From positions 3,348,001-3,412,000 of the forward strand of contig NC_007973.1 in assembly GCF_000196015.1 (NCBI RefSeq): a stretch of DNA of 64,000 bases. Direction: 5' to 3'. The notes below the pieces were generated by a model. That model made no database searches and was not told the DNA's origin. It saw nothing but the letters and a program-made list of their open reading frames with translations. The translations under genes were made by a program, and so were the position numbers. Each line of letters opens with the position of its first letter. Position 1 is the stretch's first letter. Shown here piece after piece: positions 9,350 to 19,232 of the stretch. The DNA comes from Cupriavidus metallidurans CH34 (GTDB taxonomy: Bacteria; Pseudomonadota; Gammaproteobacteria; Burkholderiales; Burkholderiaceae).

Positions 9350-10252
9350 TCAGCCCCTGCTGCGGTATGGATGCTCGCGCAGCCATTTAGTAGCGATCCA
9401 TTTTTCGCCCGCCTCCACCGGCAATCCCGCGTGCAAGGTGCGCTCGTCGAGCGCGCCATCGGGCAGGCCGTAGCTGAACAGGACCGCATTGCCCTTCACC
9501 GGCGCCACCTCGAGGCCGATGCGCGGGAATGCCGTGGCACCACCAGAGGCCGGACTGTTCAGGTAGATCACCATCGTGGCAACGCGCTGCCCGCCCACGC
9601 GCAACTGGCGCGCTTCGCCGGGACGCTTGGGATTGAAGAAATCGAAATGCGGCTGATACTCGCCGCCGGGCTTGTAGTTGAGGACCTGAAAGCCTTCGCC
9701 GTGCTCGACGGGCCAGCCGGTCACGGCCGCGATACGCGCCTCGATGCGTTGCAGCAGCGCATGTTCGCCAACCTGGAACATCGCGCCCATGCTGGTACGC
9801 GCATCGATCAGGTTCTCGTCGCCAGTGTCCGGATTGACCACGGGAGAGCGCTGCAGGCGGTCGCGCGCCAGCGCCACGACGGCATCGCATTCGGCGTCAT
9901 CGAGCAGGTTCTGCAGCAACAGGATGCGCGGCGAGTCCAGCCTGAACAGGATCGGCATCTCGCGATCCTTGTGGCGGAAGGCATTGCCACCGGTGACCGT
10001 TGGCGTTGCAGCGGCCTTCGCTACGGGCGCGGGCGCTGCCGCACTGGCAACGGCCGGAGGATGCCCTATTGCAGCGCTGACAGCATGGCGTGCGAACGCG
10101 GCGTCGTAGCCGGAGCGCAGCATCGACAGCACCAGCGACTCGGCATCGAAGCCTTGCGCGATATGGCGTGTCAGCCAGTGCTCCAACTCGGGCGAAGACG
10201 CACAGTACCCCGCGCGGGAATCGCGCTTCATGACTTCATGACGGATTGGCAA
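9350..10252 (-). CDS. 2-oxoglutarate/Fe(II) oxygenase, prolyl 4-hydroxylase type
   Basis: A 300-residue protein. The C-terminal two thirds is a prolyl-4-hydroxylase-like double-stranded beta-helix. The iron ligands are His202 and Asp204 in YQPHFDF and His274 in RTLHAG, and the likely 2-oxoglutarate-binding Lys284 is in EKWIATKW. The N-terminal 90 residues include an Ala/Pro-rich linker. The substrate is unknown; bacterial members modify prolines in peptides or proteins. An alternative ATG at 10231 would remove 7 residues and the 17-bp overlap with the upstream transglycosylase gene. It ends a minus-strand group with proS and the transglycosylase. Confidence 0.88.
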   Translation of the reverse strand: MPIRHEVMKRDSRAGYCASSPELEHWLTRHIAQGFDAESLVLSMLRSGYDAAFARHAVSAAIGHPPAVASAAAPAPVAKAAATPTVTGGNAFRHKDREMPILFRLDSPRILLLQNLLDDAECDAVVALARDRLQRSPVVNPDTGDENLIDARTSMGAMFQVGEHALLQRIEARIAAVTGWPVEHGEGFQVLNYKPGGEYQPHFDFFNPKRPGEARQLRVGGQRVATMVIYLNSPASGGATAFPRIGLEVAPVKGNAVLFSYGLPDGALDERTLHAGLPVEAGEKWIATKWLREHPYRSRG

Positions 10253-10991
10253 GACGTTGCGGCGAGAACGGATTGCGGGCGGGCGACTCCGGCGGCACCG
10301 CGCGTCGCACGGGTGCCGGGGTGACCGCGGCGGGATCCGGATCCCCCGCGATGGTCACGGTCGCCTCGGAATACTGCCAGCGCTTCCATGCCGCCAGCAC
10401 CGCGTTTGGATACTCGGGGCGCCCGCGGCTGCCGTTGTAGCGACCCAGCGCCAGGAACAGGTCACCGTTCTCGCGATCGAGATAATGACGCAGGATCGTG
10501 CAGCCATAGCGCAGGTTGCTCTGCAGATGGAACAGCTTGCGCGTGTCGCCATCACCGATGCTGCGCACCCAGAACGGCATCACCTGCATCAGTCCGCGCG
10601 CATCGGCCGAACTGATCGCATATTTGCGGAAGTTGCTTTCCACCTGCACGAGCCCAAGCACTAGCGACGGCTCCAGGCCGGCGCGCTTGGATTCGTAGTA
10701 GACGGTTTCGATCAGCTCGACGCGTACCTGCGGCTCGGGAATCCGGGCTTCCAGCCGGCGCGACATCTCGCCGAGCCATTTCAGGTAGCCAAGGCGCTCC
10801 GACCCGGACGCGAAGGCCGGACGCACCGGCCTGTTGTCGGCGATCGCGGCCGCCAATGCCCCGCGCACGGAGTCGGCAAGCGCCTCCTCCTTCTGCGCGC
10901 CGGCATGGGCGTTCGCAATCAGCGTCGCGCACAGCAAACCGCCAGCCCAGGCGGACCAGCGGTTGCGCGTCGGCAGGTCGGGGATGCGCAT
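10236..10991 (-). CDS. Lytic transglycosylase, SLT domain
   Basis: A 251-residue exported protein with a hydrophobic N-terminal signal (about 12-30, ending ANAHA). The SLT-type domain has the catalytic Glu118 in GLVQVESNFRKYA and the following SADARGLMQVMPFW motif, with RYNGSRG later. It cleaves peptidoglycan glycan strands to 1,6-anhydro products. It sits 15 bp after proS on the same strand and overlaps or abuts the oxygenase gene. The C-terminal tail is Pro/Ala-rich and low complexity. Confidence 0.9.
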   Translation of the reverse strand: MRIPDLPTRNRWSAWAGGLLCATLIANAHAGAQKEEALADSVRGALAAAIADNRPVRPAFASGSERLGYLKWLGEMSRRLEARIPEPQVRVELIETVYYESKRAGLEPSLVLGLVQVESNFRKYAISSADARGLMQVMPFWVRSIGDGDTRKLFHLQSNLRYGCTILRHYLDRENGDLFLALGRYNGSRGRPEYPNAVLAAWKRWQYSEATVTIAGDPDPAAVTPAPVRRAVPPESPARNPFSPQRLANPS

Positions 10992-11006
10992 GATCGAGGA
11001 TGCGGA

Positions 11007-12728
11007 TCAGGCAGCCAGCTGGCCGCGCACGTGCGCAACCACATCCGCCACCGCCACCGGGGTGGCCTGGGCGTCACGGCGGCCCTGGTACTCGACTTTG
11101 CCTTCCTTGAGGCCACGGTCACCCACCACCACACGGTGCGGCACGCCAATCAGTTCCCAGTCGGCAAACATCACGCCCGGGCGCTCGCCACGGTCGTCCA
11201 GAATCACGTCGACGCCCGCAGCCAGCAGCTCGGCGTGGATGCGATCGGCCTCGGCCTTGACGGCCTCGTTGCGATCGTAGCCAACCGGGCACACCACCAC
11301 CGCGAACGGGGCGATCGCCGCCGGCCAGATGATGCCTCGCTCGTCATAGTTCTGCTCGATGGCGGCGCCCAGAATCCGCGTCACGCCGATGCCGTAGCAA
11401 CCCATCTGCATCGGCTGCGTCTTGCCGTTCTCGTCCAGGAACGTGGCGTTCATCGACTCCGAATAGCGCGTGCCGAGCATGAACACGTGGCCCACTTCGA
11501 TGCCACGGCAGATGTCAAGCGTGCCCTTGCCGTCCGGCGAGGCGTCGCCGGCCACCACGTTGCGAAGGTCCGCCACAGCCGGTTCCGGCAGGTCGCGGCC
11601 CCAGTTCACACCGGTGTAGTGGTAGTCGCGATCGTTGGCACCACAGCAGAAGTCGCTCATGTTGGCGACGGTACGATCCGCCACCACCTTGACCGGCTTC
11701 TTCGGACCGATCGGACCGAGGTAGCCCGGGGGCGAGCCGAAGGTATCGACGATTTCGGTCTCAGTCGCAAAGCGGAAGTCAGCCAGGCCCGGCACCTTCG
11801 ACGCCTTCACCTCGTTCAGTTCGTGATCGCCACGGATCAGCAGCAGCCAGATCTGGGCCCCGGCGTCGCTGTCGGTGGCCAGCACGATCGACTTGACCGT
11901 GCGTTCCAGCGGGATGCCCAGGAATTCGGCGACGTGCTCGCACTTGGCCTTCTCGGGCGTCGAAGTTTTCTTCAATTCCTCGGCCGGCGCGGCACGCGTT
12001 GCCAGCAGCGGCAGCGCCTCGGCCGCTTCCATATTGGCGGCGTAGTCGGACGTCGGACAGTAAACGATGGCGTCCTCGCCGGTATCGGCGATCACGTGGA
12101 ACTCGTGCGAGCCCGAACCGCCGATGGCGCCGTTGTCGGCCGCCACGGCGCGGAATTCCAGGCCAAAGCGCTGGAAGATGCGCACATACGCGTCGTACAT
12201 GTTCTGGTACGACGCCTTCAGGCCGTCGATGTCACGGTCGAACGAATAGGCGTCCTTCATCGTGAACTCGCGGCCACGCATGATGCCGAAGCGCGGACGG
12301 CGCTCGTCGCGGAACTTGGTCTGGATCTGGTAGAAGTTGACCGGTAGTTGCTTGTAGCTGCGGATTTCGGTCCGGGCGATGTCCGTGACCACTTCCTCGG
12401 AAGTGGGCTGCACCGCGAAATCGCGCTCGTGCCGATCCTTCAGACGCAACAGCTCGGGCCCCATCTTGTCCCAGCGGCCAGTCTCCTGCCAGAGTTCGGC
12501 AGGCTGGATCACCGGCATCGACAGCTCCACGGCGCCAGCACGGTTCATTTCCTCGCGAACAATGTTCTCGACCTTGCGGATCACACGCAGGCCCACCGGC
12601 ATGTAGTTATAGATGCCGGCGCCGAGCTTCTTGATCATGCCGGCCCGCATCATCAGTTTATGCGACACGATTTCCGCGTCGGCGGGGGCTTCCTTGAGGG
12701 TGGAAATGAAGAATTGCGAGGCTTTCAT
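11007..12728 (-). CDS. proS: Prolyl-tRNA synthetase
   Basis: Class II synthetase that charges tRNA-Pro with proline. From the chosen ATG ([15 protein letters not shown]) it has 573 residues, the length of bacterial ProS proteins with an editing insertion. Motif 2 region [26 protein letters not shown] is present. The insertion domain lies between motifs 2 and 3 (about 225-400). The anticodon-binding domain is at the end. The open frame extends 41 codons upstream to 12851 but with residues unlike the family. Divergent from rppH. Confidence 0.96.
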
Positions 12729-12874
12729 CCGTTGCTTTCTCGTAAGGCCGGGCGCCATCAGGCATCCCGACCGCGCCGCGATGCGGCATCCATTGGGCCG
12801 GACGCGCCGGAAACTGCCCTTCCGGTCGGGGAAAACCAGCACTCCCGCCATCAGGCCGACCCGCGCGCATCCTT

Positions 12875-12880
12875 TATAAT
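12875..12880 (+). promoter_or_regulatory. Likely -10 box for rppH
   Basis: A perfect TATAAT lies 33 bp before the rppH start. The -35 side is weak, so only the -10 is called. The region is shared with the divergent proS leader. Confidence 0.45.
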
Positions 12881-12912
12881 CGTCGTAATTCTAAAGGATT
12901 CGAGGTGCAGTC

Positions 12913-13638
12913 ATGCTCGATCGTGAAGGCTTTCGCCCGAACGTCGGCATCATCCTCATCAACGCACGCAACGAGGTATTCTGGGGCAAGCGAATCGGCG
13001 AACACTCCTGGCAGTTTCCGCAAGGTGGCATCAAGTACGGCGAAACGCCGGAACAGGCCATGTTCCGCGAACTGCACGAAGAGGTCGGCCTGCTTCCGGA
13101 GCATGTCAGGATCGTCGGTCGCACGCGTGACTGGTTGCGTTATGAGGTGCCGGACAAGTTCATCCGCCGCGAGATCCGCGGCCACTACAGGGGCCAGAAA
13201 CAGATCTGGTTCCTGCTGCGCATGGTCTGCCGCGATTGCGACATCCACCTGCGCGCGACCGATCATCCTGAGTTCGACGCCTGGCGTTGGAGCCATTATT
13301 GGGTGCCGCTGGATGCCGTCATCGAGTTCAAGCGCGACGTCTACCAGATGGCGCTGACCGAGCTATCGCGCTTCCTGAACCGTGGACGCGTGCCGCTGAG
13401 CCCCTACGGCAACCATGGTAACCATGGCCACCACGGAGGCCCTGGCCGGCATGGCGACCAGGGACGGCCACCGAGGCCCGTGCCGCTTGAGGAGACCACC
13501 GTAACCGAGGTGAGCGTCTCGGTCACGGCATCGGTTACCATTCAGGCGACCGTGCAGGAAGCGGCACATAGCGATCTCGCGACCGCGCCCGTTTCGCCGG
13601 CCAGTCCGGCATCCACTCAACGGAGTTCCGATGATTAG
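12913..13638 (+). CDS. rppH: RNA pyrophosphohydrolase with His/Gly-rich tail
   Basis: Nudix enzyme that removes pyrophosphate from 5'-triphosphate mRNA to start decay. It begins [15 protein letters not shown] like other RppH proteins. The Nudix box spans Gly38 to Leu60 with REL at 52-54 and EE at 56-57. The catalytic domain ends near residue 160. The remaining 80 residues are unusual: a His/Gly-rich patch at 167-181 ([11 protein letters not shown]) followed by a Thr/Val/Ala-rich stretch. The total of 241 exceeds the roughly 160-175 of enteric RppH. The stop overlaps the next gene by 8 bp. Confidence 0.93.
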   Translation: MLDREGFRPNVGIILINARNEVFWGKRIGEHSWQFPQGGIKYGETPEQAMFRELHEEVGLLPEHVRIVGRTRDWLRYEVPDKFIRREIRGHYRGQKQIWFLLRMVCRDCDIHLRATDHPEFDAWRWSHYWVPLDAVIEFKRDVYQMALTELSRFLNRGRVPLSPYGNHGNHGHHGGPGRHGDQGRPPRPVPLEETTVTEVSVSVTASVTIQATVQEAAHSDLATAPVSPASPASTQRSSDD

Positions 13639-14236
13639 TTTCAGCGGCCGGCACATTCGCGCCGGCCTGTTGCTGACAGCAGTCTGCCTGGCGCTGTCGG
13701 CCTGCAAGACCACCGACAAGGGCCTGCCCAAGGACGAGGAACAGGCGGCCGACACCCCGACTGGCGACGGCCAACCGGCCAGTTCCTGGCTCAACCCGTT
13801 CGCGGACAAGCCATTCAAGGAAGGGGCGACCACGCTGCCCGCTCTGCCGCGTGACGAAGATCTGATCCCGTTCTCGGTGAACGGCGGCAGTTCATTCCGC
13901 TTCGCGGTAGACCCCAAGTCGATCTCCGTGGGCGACGACAACGTGGTCCGATTCACGGTTGTTATCACGAGCAGTGGTGGCGGGCGCAACGTGACCTACG
14001 AAGGCATCCGTTGCGATGCGTTCGAGCGCAGGCTCTACGCCACCTTGCCCAAGGGCGCCACCGAGTGGGTGCCCAACCGGGGAGAGGACCGCGACATGTG
14101 GCGCCGCATGGAAACGGGTGTGCGCAATGCCTACTCTGCCACGCTGGCGACGGACTACTTCTGCGAAGGTCGCACCGTGGCGGGCAAGGCGGACAAGCTG
14201 ATCCGCGACCTGAAGGCGTACGCGCCCAGCCGCTGA
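13631..14236 (+). CDS. CNP1-like family lipoprotein
   Basis: A 201-residue exported protein. The lipobox LSAC places the lipidated Cys25 after a hydrophobic signal (about 9-24). The body, with [30 protein letters not shown], fits the CNP1-like family of beta- and gammaproteobacteria, whose function is unknown. The start overlaps the last codons of rppH by 8 bp, so it is probably co-translated. A strong terminator follows 16 bp after the stop. Confidence 0.8.
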   Translation: MISFSGRHIRAGLLLTAVCLALSACKTTDKGLPKDEEQAADTPTGDGQPASSWLNPFADKPFKEGATTLPALPRDEDLIPFSVNGGSSFRFAVDPKSISVGDDNVVRFTVVITSSGGGRNVTYEGIRCDAFERRLYATLPKGATEWVPNRGEDRDMWRRMETGVRNAYSATLATDYFCEGRTVAGKADKLIRDLKAYAPSR

Positions 14237-14252
14237 ACGGTAGTCCGAGCAT

Positions 14253-14290
14253 AAAAAAACGGCGGGGCCTTTGCGGGCCCCGCCGTTTTT
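14253..14290. terminator. Bidirectional intrinsic terminator between the CNP1-like gene and proB
   Basis: A 10-bp GC stem (CGGCGGGGCC at 14260-14269 pairing with 14276-14285) is flanked by a run of seven A on the left and five T on the right. It therefore works for both convergent genes. Confidence 0.92.
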
Positions 14291-14318
14291 CATGGGTTCG
14301 TGGGTAACTGTTTCACGC

Positions 14319-15437
14319 TCAGACCAGCACAAGGTTGTCGCGATGGATCAACTCGGGCTCGTTCAGATGGCCCAGCACCGACTCGATCTCCGATGACGGC
14401 TTGCGTGCGATCAGACGGGCTTCGGCGCTCGAATAGTTGGTGATGCCGCGCGCCACTTCCTTCCCCTCCGGGCTGGCGCACGCAATGACCTCGCCACGGG
14501 CGAACTCGCCCTGCACTTCCACTACGCCAATCGGCAGCAGCGACTTGCCACCGCTGGTGAGCTTCTCTACAGCGCCCGCGTCGATGATCACGCGGCCGCG
14601 CAACTGCAGGTGATCCGCCATCCACTGCTTGCGCGCCGTCAGACGACCGGTCGGCGCCAGCAGTTGCGTGCCGATGGCCTCGCCGGCAGCCAGCCTGCCC
14701 AGCACATCGGCCTCGCGACCCGAGGCGATCGTCGTATGAGCACCAGACTTCGCCGCCCGCTTGGCCGCCAGGATCTTGGTCAGCATGCCGCCTCGGCCAA
14801 TAGACGAGCCCGCGCCACCGGCCATGGCCTCGAGTTCGGGCGTGCCAGCCAGCGCTTCATGGACGAACTCGGCATTCGGGTCCTTGCGCGGATCAGCGGT
14901 GTAGAGCCCACGCTGGTCGGTCAAGATCACCAATGCGTCGCCTTCGATCAAATTCGTCACCAGCGCGCCGAGCGTATCGTTGTCGCCGAACTTGATTTCG
15001 TCGGTGACGACCGTGTCGTTCTCGTTGATGATCGGCACCACGCCGAGGGACAGCAGCGTCAGCAGCGTGGAACGGGCATTCAGATAGCGCTCGCGATCGG
15101 CCAGGTCAGCGTGCGTCAGCAGCACCTGCGCGGTGCGGATGCCATATCGGCCGAACTGGCTTTCGTAGACCTGCGCCAAGCCCATCTGGCCCACCGCGGC
15201 AGCGGCCTGCAGTTCGTGGATTTCCTTCGGCCGGCGCGCCCAGCCCAGTCGCTGCATCCCTTCGGCAATCGCGCCTGAGCTAACCAGCACGACTTCCTTG
15301 CCCGTGCCACGCAGCTTGGCGATCTGAGCTGCCCAGCGCGCGATGGCATCGTGGTCGAGCCCCTTGCCGTCGTTGGTAACCAGACTCGAACCTACTTTGA
15401 CGACAATGCGTTTTGCCTGGGCGATGACCGATTGCAT
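14319..15437 (-). CDS. proB: Glutamate 5-kinase
   Basis: First enzyme of proline synthesis, phosphorylating the glutamate gamma-carboxyl. It has 372 residues: an N-terminal amino-acid kinase domain ([18 protein letters not shown]; later IINENDTVV and [19 protein letters not shown] GRGGMLTKI) and a C-terminal PUA domain (about 280-360). It is 37 bp downstream of obgE, the usual betaproteobacterial obgE-proB arrangement. It ends at the shared terminator. Confidence 0.96.
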   Translation of the reverse strand: MQSVIAQAKRIVVKVGSSLVTNDGKGLDHDAIARWAAQIAKLRGTGKEVVLVSSGAIAEGMQRLGWARRPKEIHELQAAAAVGQMGLAQVYESQFGRYGIRTAQVLLTHADLADRERYLNARSTLLTLLSLGVVPIINENDTVVTDEIKFGDNDTLGALVTNLIEGDALVILTDQRGLYTADPRKDPNAEFVHEALAGTPELEAMAGGAGSSIGRGGMLTKILAAKRAAKSGAHTTIASGREADVLGRLAAGEAIGTQLLAPTGRLTARKQWMADHLQLRGRVIIDAGAVEKLTSGGKSLLPIGVVEVQGEFARGEVIACASPEGKEVARGITNYSSAEARLIARKPSSEIESVLGHLNEPELIHRDNLVLV

Positions 15438-15474
15438 GGCGGGTCCTGTCTCCGTGGTGCCTTGTTGTAGTGCG

Positions 15475-16632
<1,158 letters not shown>

Positions 16633-16649
16633 TTATCTTGGCAGAAAAC

Positions 16650-16680
16650 AAAAAAGCCCCGCAGTCACTGCGGGGCCTTC
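16650..16680 (-). terminator. Intrinsic terminator of rplU-rpmA
   Basis: A 9-bp stem GCCCCGCAG/CTGCGGGGC with loop TCA. On the minus strand it is followed by seven T, and it lies between rpmA and obgE. Confidence 0.9.
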
Positions 16681-16697
16681 GTGCTGCAAAGGCTGTA

Positions 16698-16958
16698 TCA
16701 GGCCGCCGGAACGACGCTGACTTGCTGCTTCTTGGCAGCGCCCTTGACGGCGAACTGCACGTGGCCGTCCACCAGCGCGAACAGGGTGTGGTCCTTGCCG
16801 ATACCCACGTTCTCGCCAGCGTGCACGCGCGTGCCGCGTTGACGAACGATGATGCCGCCGGCGTTGATGGCCTGGCCACCGAACACCTTCACGCCCAGAC
16901 GCTTCGATTCCGAATCACGGCCGTTCCGCGTAGAACCGCCGCCTTTTTTCTGTGCCAT
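16698..16958 (-). CDS. rpmA: 50S ribosomal protein L27
   Basis: An 86-residue basic protein starting [20 protein letters not shown], the typical L27 N terminus that reaches the peptidyl transferase centre. It contains [22 protein letters not shown]. It is 51 bp downstream of rplU in the usual operon and ends before a strong terminator. Confidence 0.98.
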   Translation of the reverse strand: MAQKKGGGSTRNGRDSESKRLGVKVFGGQAINAGGIIVRQRGTRVHAGENVGIGKDHTLFALVDGHVQFAVKGAAKKQQVSVVPAA

Positions 16959-17009
16959 GTCTTTACTCCTGTTGACCTATTGCGATTAAGCCTGTGTCCG
17001 AGCTGATGC

Positions 17010-17321
17010 TCAGGCAACGATGGCTTCGATGCGCAGTTCGGTGTAATTCTGACGATGGCCCTGACGCTTCTGGTAGTGCTTGCGACGGCGCATCTTGAAG
17101 ATCTTCACCTTGTCGTGACGACCCTGGGCGATAACGGTAGCCTTGACGGAAGCCCCGCTCACCAGCGGCGTACCAAATTTGATTTGGTCGCCAGCGCCCA
17201 CTGCGAGCACCTGGTCCAGCGTGATTTCTGCGCCAATGTCAGCCGGTATCTGTTCTACTTTCAGTTTTTCGCCAGCAGCAACCTTGTATTGCTTGCCGCC
17301 GGTTTTTACGACCGCGTACAT
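17010..17321 (-). CDS. rplU: 50S ribosomal protein L21
   Basis: A 103-residue protein beginning [20 protein letters not shown] and ending in the basic [19 protein letters not shown] region that binds 23S rRNA. First gene of rplU-rpmA. A strong promoter lies about 110 bp upstream, leaving a GC-rich leader in which regulation could act. Confidence 0.98.
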   Translation of the reverse strand: MYAVVKTGGKQYKVAAGEKLKVEQIPADIGAEITLDQVLAVGAGDQIKFGTPLVSGASVKATVIAQGRHDKVKIFKMRRRKHYQKRQGHRQNYTELRIEAIVA

Positions 17322-17439
17322 TGTCGAACCTCTCGATGTTGAGTTGAAACGTTGAATGCTGCTCCGGGAGCCCCGGAACCGGCGCCGTTTCGTGCGCCGC
17401 AGACGGTGCGCGTGACAAACGCGACCGAAAGAACCGGTG

Positions 17440-17468
17440 ATTATAAATCAGCCGCGAGAAAACTGCAA
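17440..17468 (-). promoter_or_regulatory. Sigma70-type promoter of rplU-rpmA
   Basis: On the minus strand there is TTGCAG (17468-17463), exactly 17 bp, then a perfect TATAAT (17445-17440). Transcription would begin near 17433, giving a leader of about 110 nt. Confidence 0.8.
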
Positions 17469-17536
17469 AGAAAACAATGAGATAGCCTGCCAGCGCGTCA
17501 CCTGAGACGATCGCGGCACTTCCAGCGTCCGGACGA

Positions 17537-17635
17537 TCAGGTCAGGTCGGCCAGCAGGTACCCGGCCAATGCCGCAAAAGCCACCCACCAGGCGGTGCGA
17601 CGGACGGGACGACGGGATTCGCGTGACTTGTTCAT
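17537..17635 (-). CDS. Possible 32-residue single-helix membrane peptide
   Basis: A short frame with a basic N terminus (MNKSRESRRPVRRT) and a hydrophobic helix at about 15-28, ending in LADLT. The charge-then-helix layout is that of a real small membrane protein. A TATAAT sits 6 bp before the ATG and no ribosome site is visible, so if expressed it may be leaderless. It lies between rplU and ispB. No family is recognised, and it could be chance. Confidence 0.4.
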   Translation of the reverse strand: MNKSRESRRPVRRTAWWVAFAALAGYLLADLT

Positions 17636-17747
17636 GGCCGGATTATAGAAGCGTGACCACGCAGAAAATTGCGCCACGGCAACATCCCGTCCTGACAATC
17701 CCTTCCAGCTTGCTACCCACAACAGCCAAACGCACACCCGCATCGCA

Positions 17748-17753
17748 TATAAT
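17748..17753 (+). promoter_or_regulatory. Likely -10 box for ispB
   Basis: A perfect TATAAT 29 bp before the ispB start; the -35 region is weak. Confidence 0.45.
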
Positions 17754-17782
17754 CCTCGGGTTTTGCGCAACGGTGATTCATC

Positions 17783-18760
17783 TTGTCCCAGTCTTCCGCT
17801 ACTGCCCTGCTTGCCCCGGTCGCTGCCGACATGCGCGCCGTTGACGCAGTCATCCGCCGGCGCCTGTCGTCGGAGGTGCCGCTGATCGAACAGATCGGCG
17901 AGTACATCATCGGGGCGGGCGGCAAACGTCTGCGCCCCGTCATCCTGCTGCTTTCCGCACGCGCGTTCGACTACGAAGGCCATCGCCACCACGAACTGGC
18001 CGCGGTGGTCGAGTTCATCCACACCGCCACGCTCCTGCATGACGACGTGGTCGACGAGTCGGAACTGCGCCGGGGCCGCGATACCGCCAATGCGGTGTTC
18101 GGCAACGCCGCCAGCGTCCTGGTGGGCGACTTCCTCTATTCGCGCGCCTTCCAGATGATGGTGGAAGCCGGCAGCATGCGCATCATGGAGATCCTCTCCA
18201 ACGCCACCAACGTGATCGCCGAAGGCGAAGTGCTGCAACTGCTGAACATGCACGACCCCGAAGTCACGGTGGAGCGCTACCTGCAGGTCATCCGCTACAA
18301 GACCGCCAAGCTGTTCGAGGCATCGGCCCAACTGGGCGCGGTGCTCGCCGGCGCTGACGCGGAGATGGAAGAAGCGGCAGCGGAGTACGGCCGCCGGATT
18401 GGCACCGCGTTCCAGCTGATCGACGACATGCTCGACTACACGGCCAGCGCCGAGCAGATGGGCAAGAACGCGGGCGACGACCTGCGCGAAGGCAAGCCGA
18501 CGCTGCCGCTGCTGCACCTGCTCGAACATGGCACAGCCCAGCAGCGCGAACTGGCGCGCGACGCCATCGTGCAAGGCGGCACCGAGCATTTCGATGCCGT
18601 GTTCTCGGCAATCCACGCCAGCGGCGCGCTCGATGTGACGTTCGCAGCCGCCCAGCGTGAAGCAGAGGCCGCGGAAAAGGCCGCCATGCAGTTCCCGGAC
18701 TCGCCGCTCAAGCAGACGCTGATCGACCTGTGCGCGTTCTCGCTGCAACGGCAAAGCTGA
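17783..18760 (+). CDS. ispB: Octaprenyl diphosphate synthase
   Basis: Trans-prenyltransferase that makes the ubiquinone side chain. It has 325 residues, starting at TTG with a GGTGA ribosome site 6 bp upstream. The first Asp-rich motif is DDVVD at 87-91 and the second is IDDMLDY. GGKRLRP at 47-52 binds isopentenyl diphosphate. The C8 chain length is inferred from the ubiquinone-8 typical of this group and not from the sequence. An internal ATG at residue 17 would leave a shorter N terminus. tRNA-Pro follows. Confidence 0.93.
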   Translation: MSQSSATALLAPVAADMRAVDAVIRRRLSSEVPLIEQIGEYIIGAGGKRLRPVILLLSARAFDYEGHRHHELAAVVEFIHTATLLHDDVVDESELRRGRDTANAVFGNAASVLVGDFLYSRAFQMMVEAGSMRIMEILSNATNVIAEGEVLQLLNMHDPEVTVERYLQVIRYKTAKLFEASAQLGAVLAGADAEMEEAAAEYGRRIGTAFQLIDDMLDYTASAEQMGKNAGDDLREGKPTLPLLHLLEHGTAQQRELARDAIVQGGTEHFDAVFSAIHASGALDVTFAAAQREAEAAEKAAMQFPDSPLKQTLIDLCAFSLQRQS

Positions 18761-18864
18761 GGGCGGCGCAAATCTTCTCGCCCCCTCTTCCCATCCGAAA
18801 GAAACGCTGCTAAACTTTTGTTCTTTGCTGCTGACAACGCAAGTTGCTGCGGCAAACCAGAAAT

Positions 18865-18941
18865 CGGGGTGTAGCTTAGCCTGGTAGAGCGCTACGTTCG
18901 GGACGTAGAGGCCGGAGGTTCGAATCCTCTCACCCCGACCA
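18865..18941 (+). tRNA. tRNA-Pro (anticodon CGG)
   Basis: A 77-nt cloverleaf. The 7-bp acceptor stem is CGGGGTG with CACCCCG. The anticodon arm is CTACG-TTCGGGA-CGTAG with anticodon CGG, and the T arm is GGAGG-TTCGAAT-CCTCT. The 3' CCA is encoded. Confidence 0.96.
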
Positions 18942-18947
18942 GATTTC

Positions 18948-18984
18948 AAAAAAGCCGGATCCTCGCATGTGGATCCGGCTTTTT
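18948..18984 (+). terminator. Intrinsic terminator after tRNA-Pro
   Basis: Inverted repeat AAAAAGCCGGATCC / GGATCCGGCTTTTT around an 8-nt loop, followed by T residues, 6 bp after the tRNA. Confidence 0.88.
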
Positions 18985-19232
18985 GCTTTGTGGTCTACCC
19001 CGGCCACAGCACCCTCCACTGCACCCTTTTTCGCGTCGATTCCCCCGCCCTGCGCAAGTAGGGTTGCGCCGCTGTCGTACAAACGCCAACGCGCGCGCAA
19101 CCGAGCTTTACAAAAAGTGACCCCAGCGGCAAACTGCCCCGGTCCGGGACACATGCCCCCGCCGATCCCGCCGCAGTCAACCGCGCCGCCGTTCACCAGC
19201 CCGAACGCGCGCACCTTGCACAGTATTTCGCC

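Noticed and set aside
13390..13460. Short GGC/CAT-rich repeats in rppH as a possible CRISPR or satellite
   Set aside because: They are in frame and encode the His/Gly-rich tail; no repeat-spacer structure. No CRISPR array was seen anywhere in the window.
17636..18949. Long minus-strand frame opposite ispB and running into tRNA-Pro
   Set aside because: It overlaps ispB and the tRNA entirely and has no family-like sequence. Only the last 32 codons (17537-17635), outside ispB, were considered separately.
18865..18986. tRNA-Pro 3' end as an integration site
   Set aside because: No integrase, no repeat of the tRNA end downstream, and pil genes follow in their usual order.
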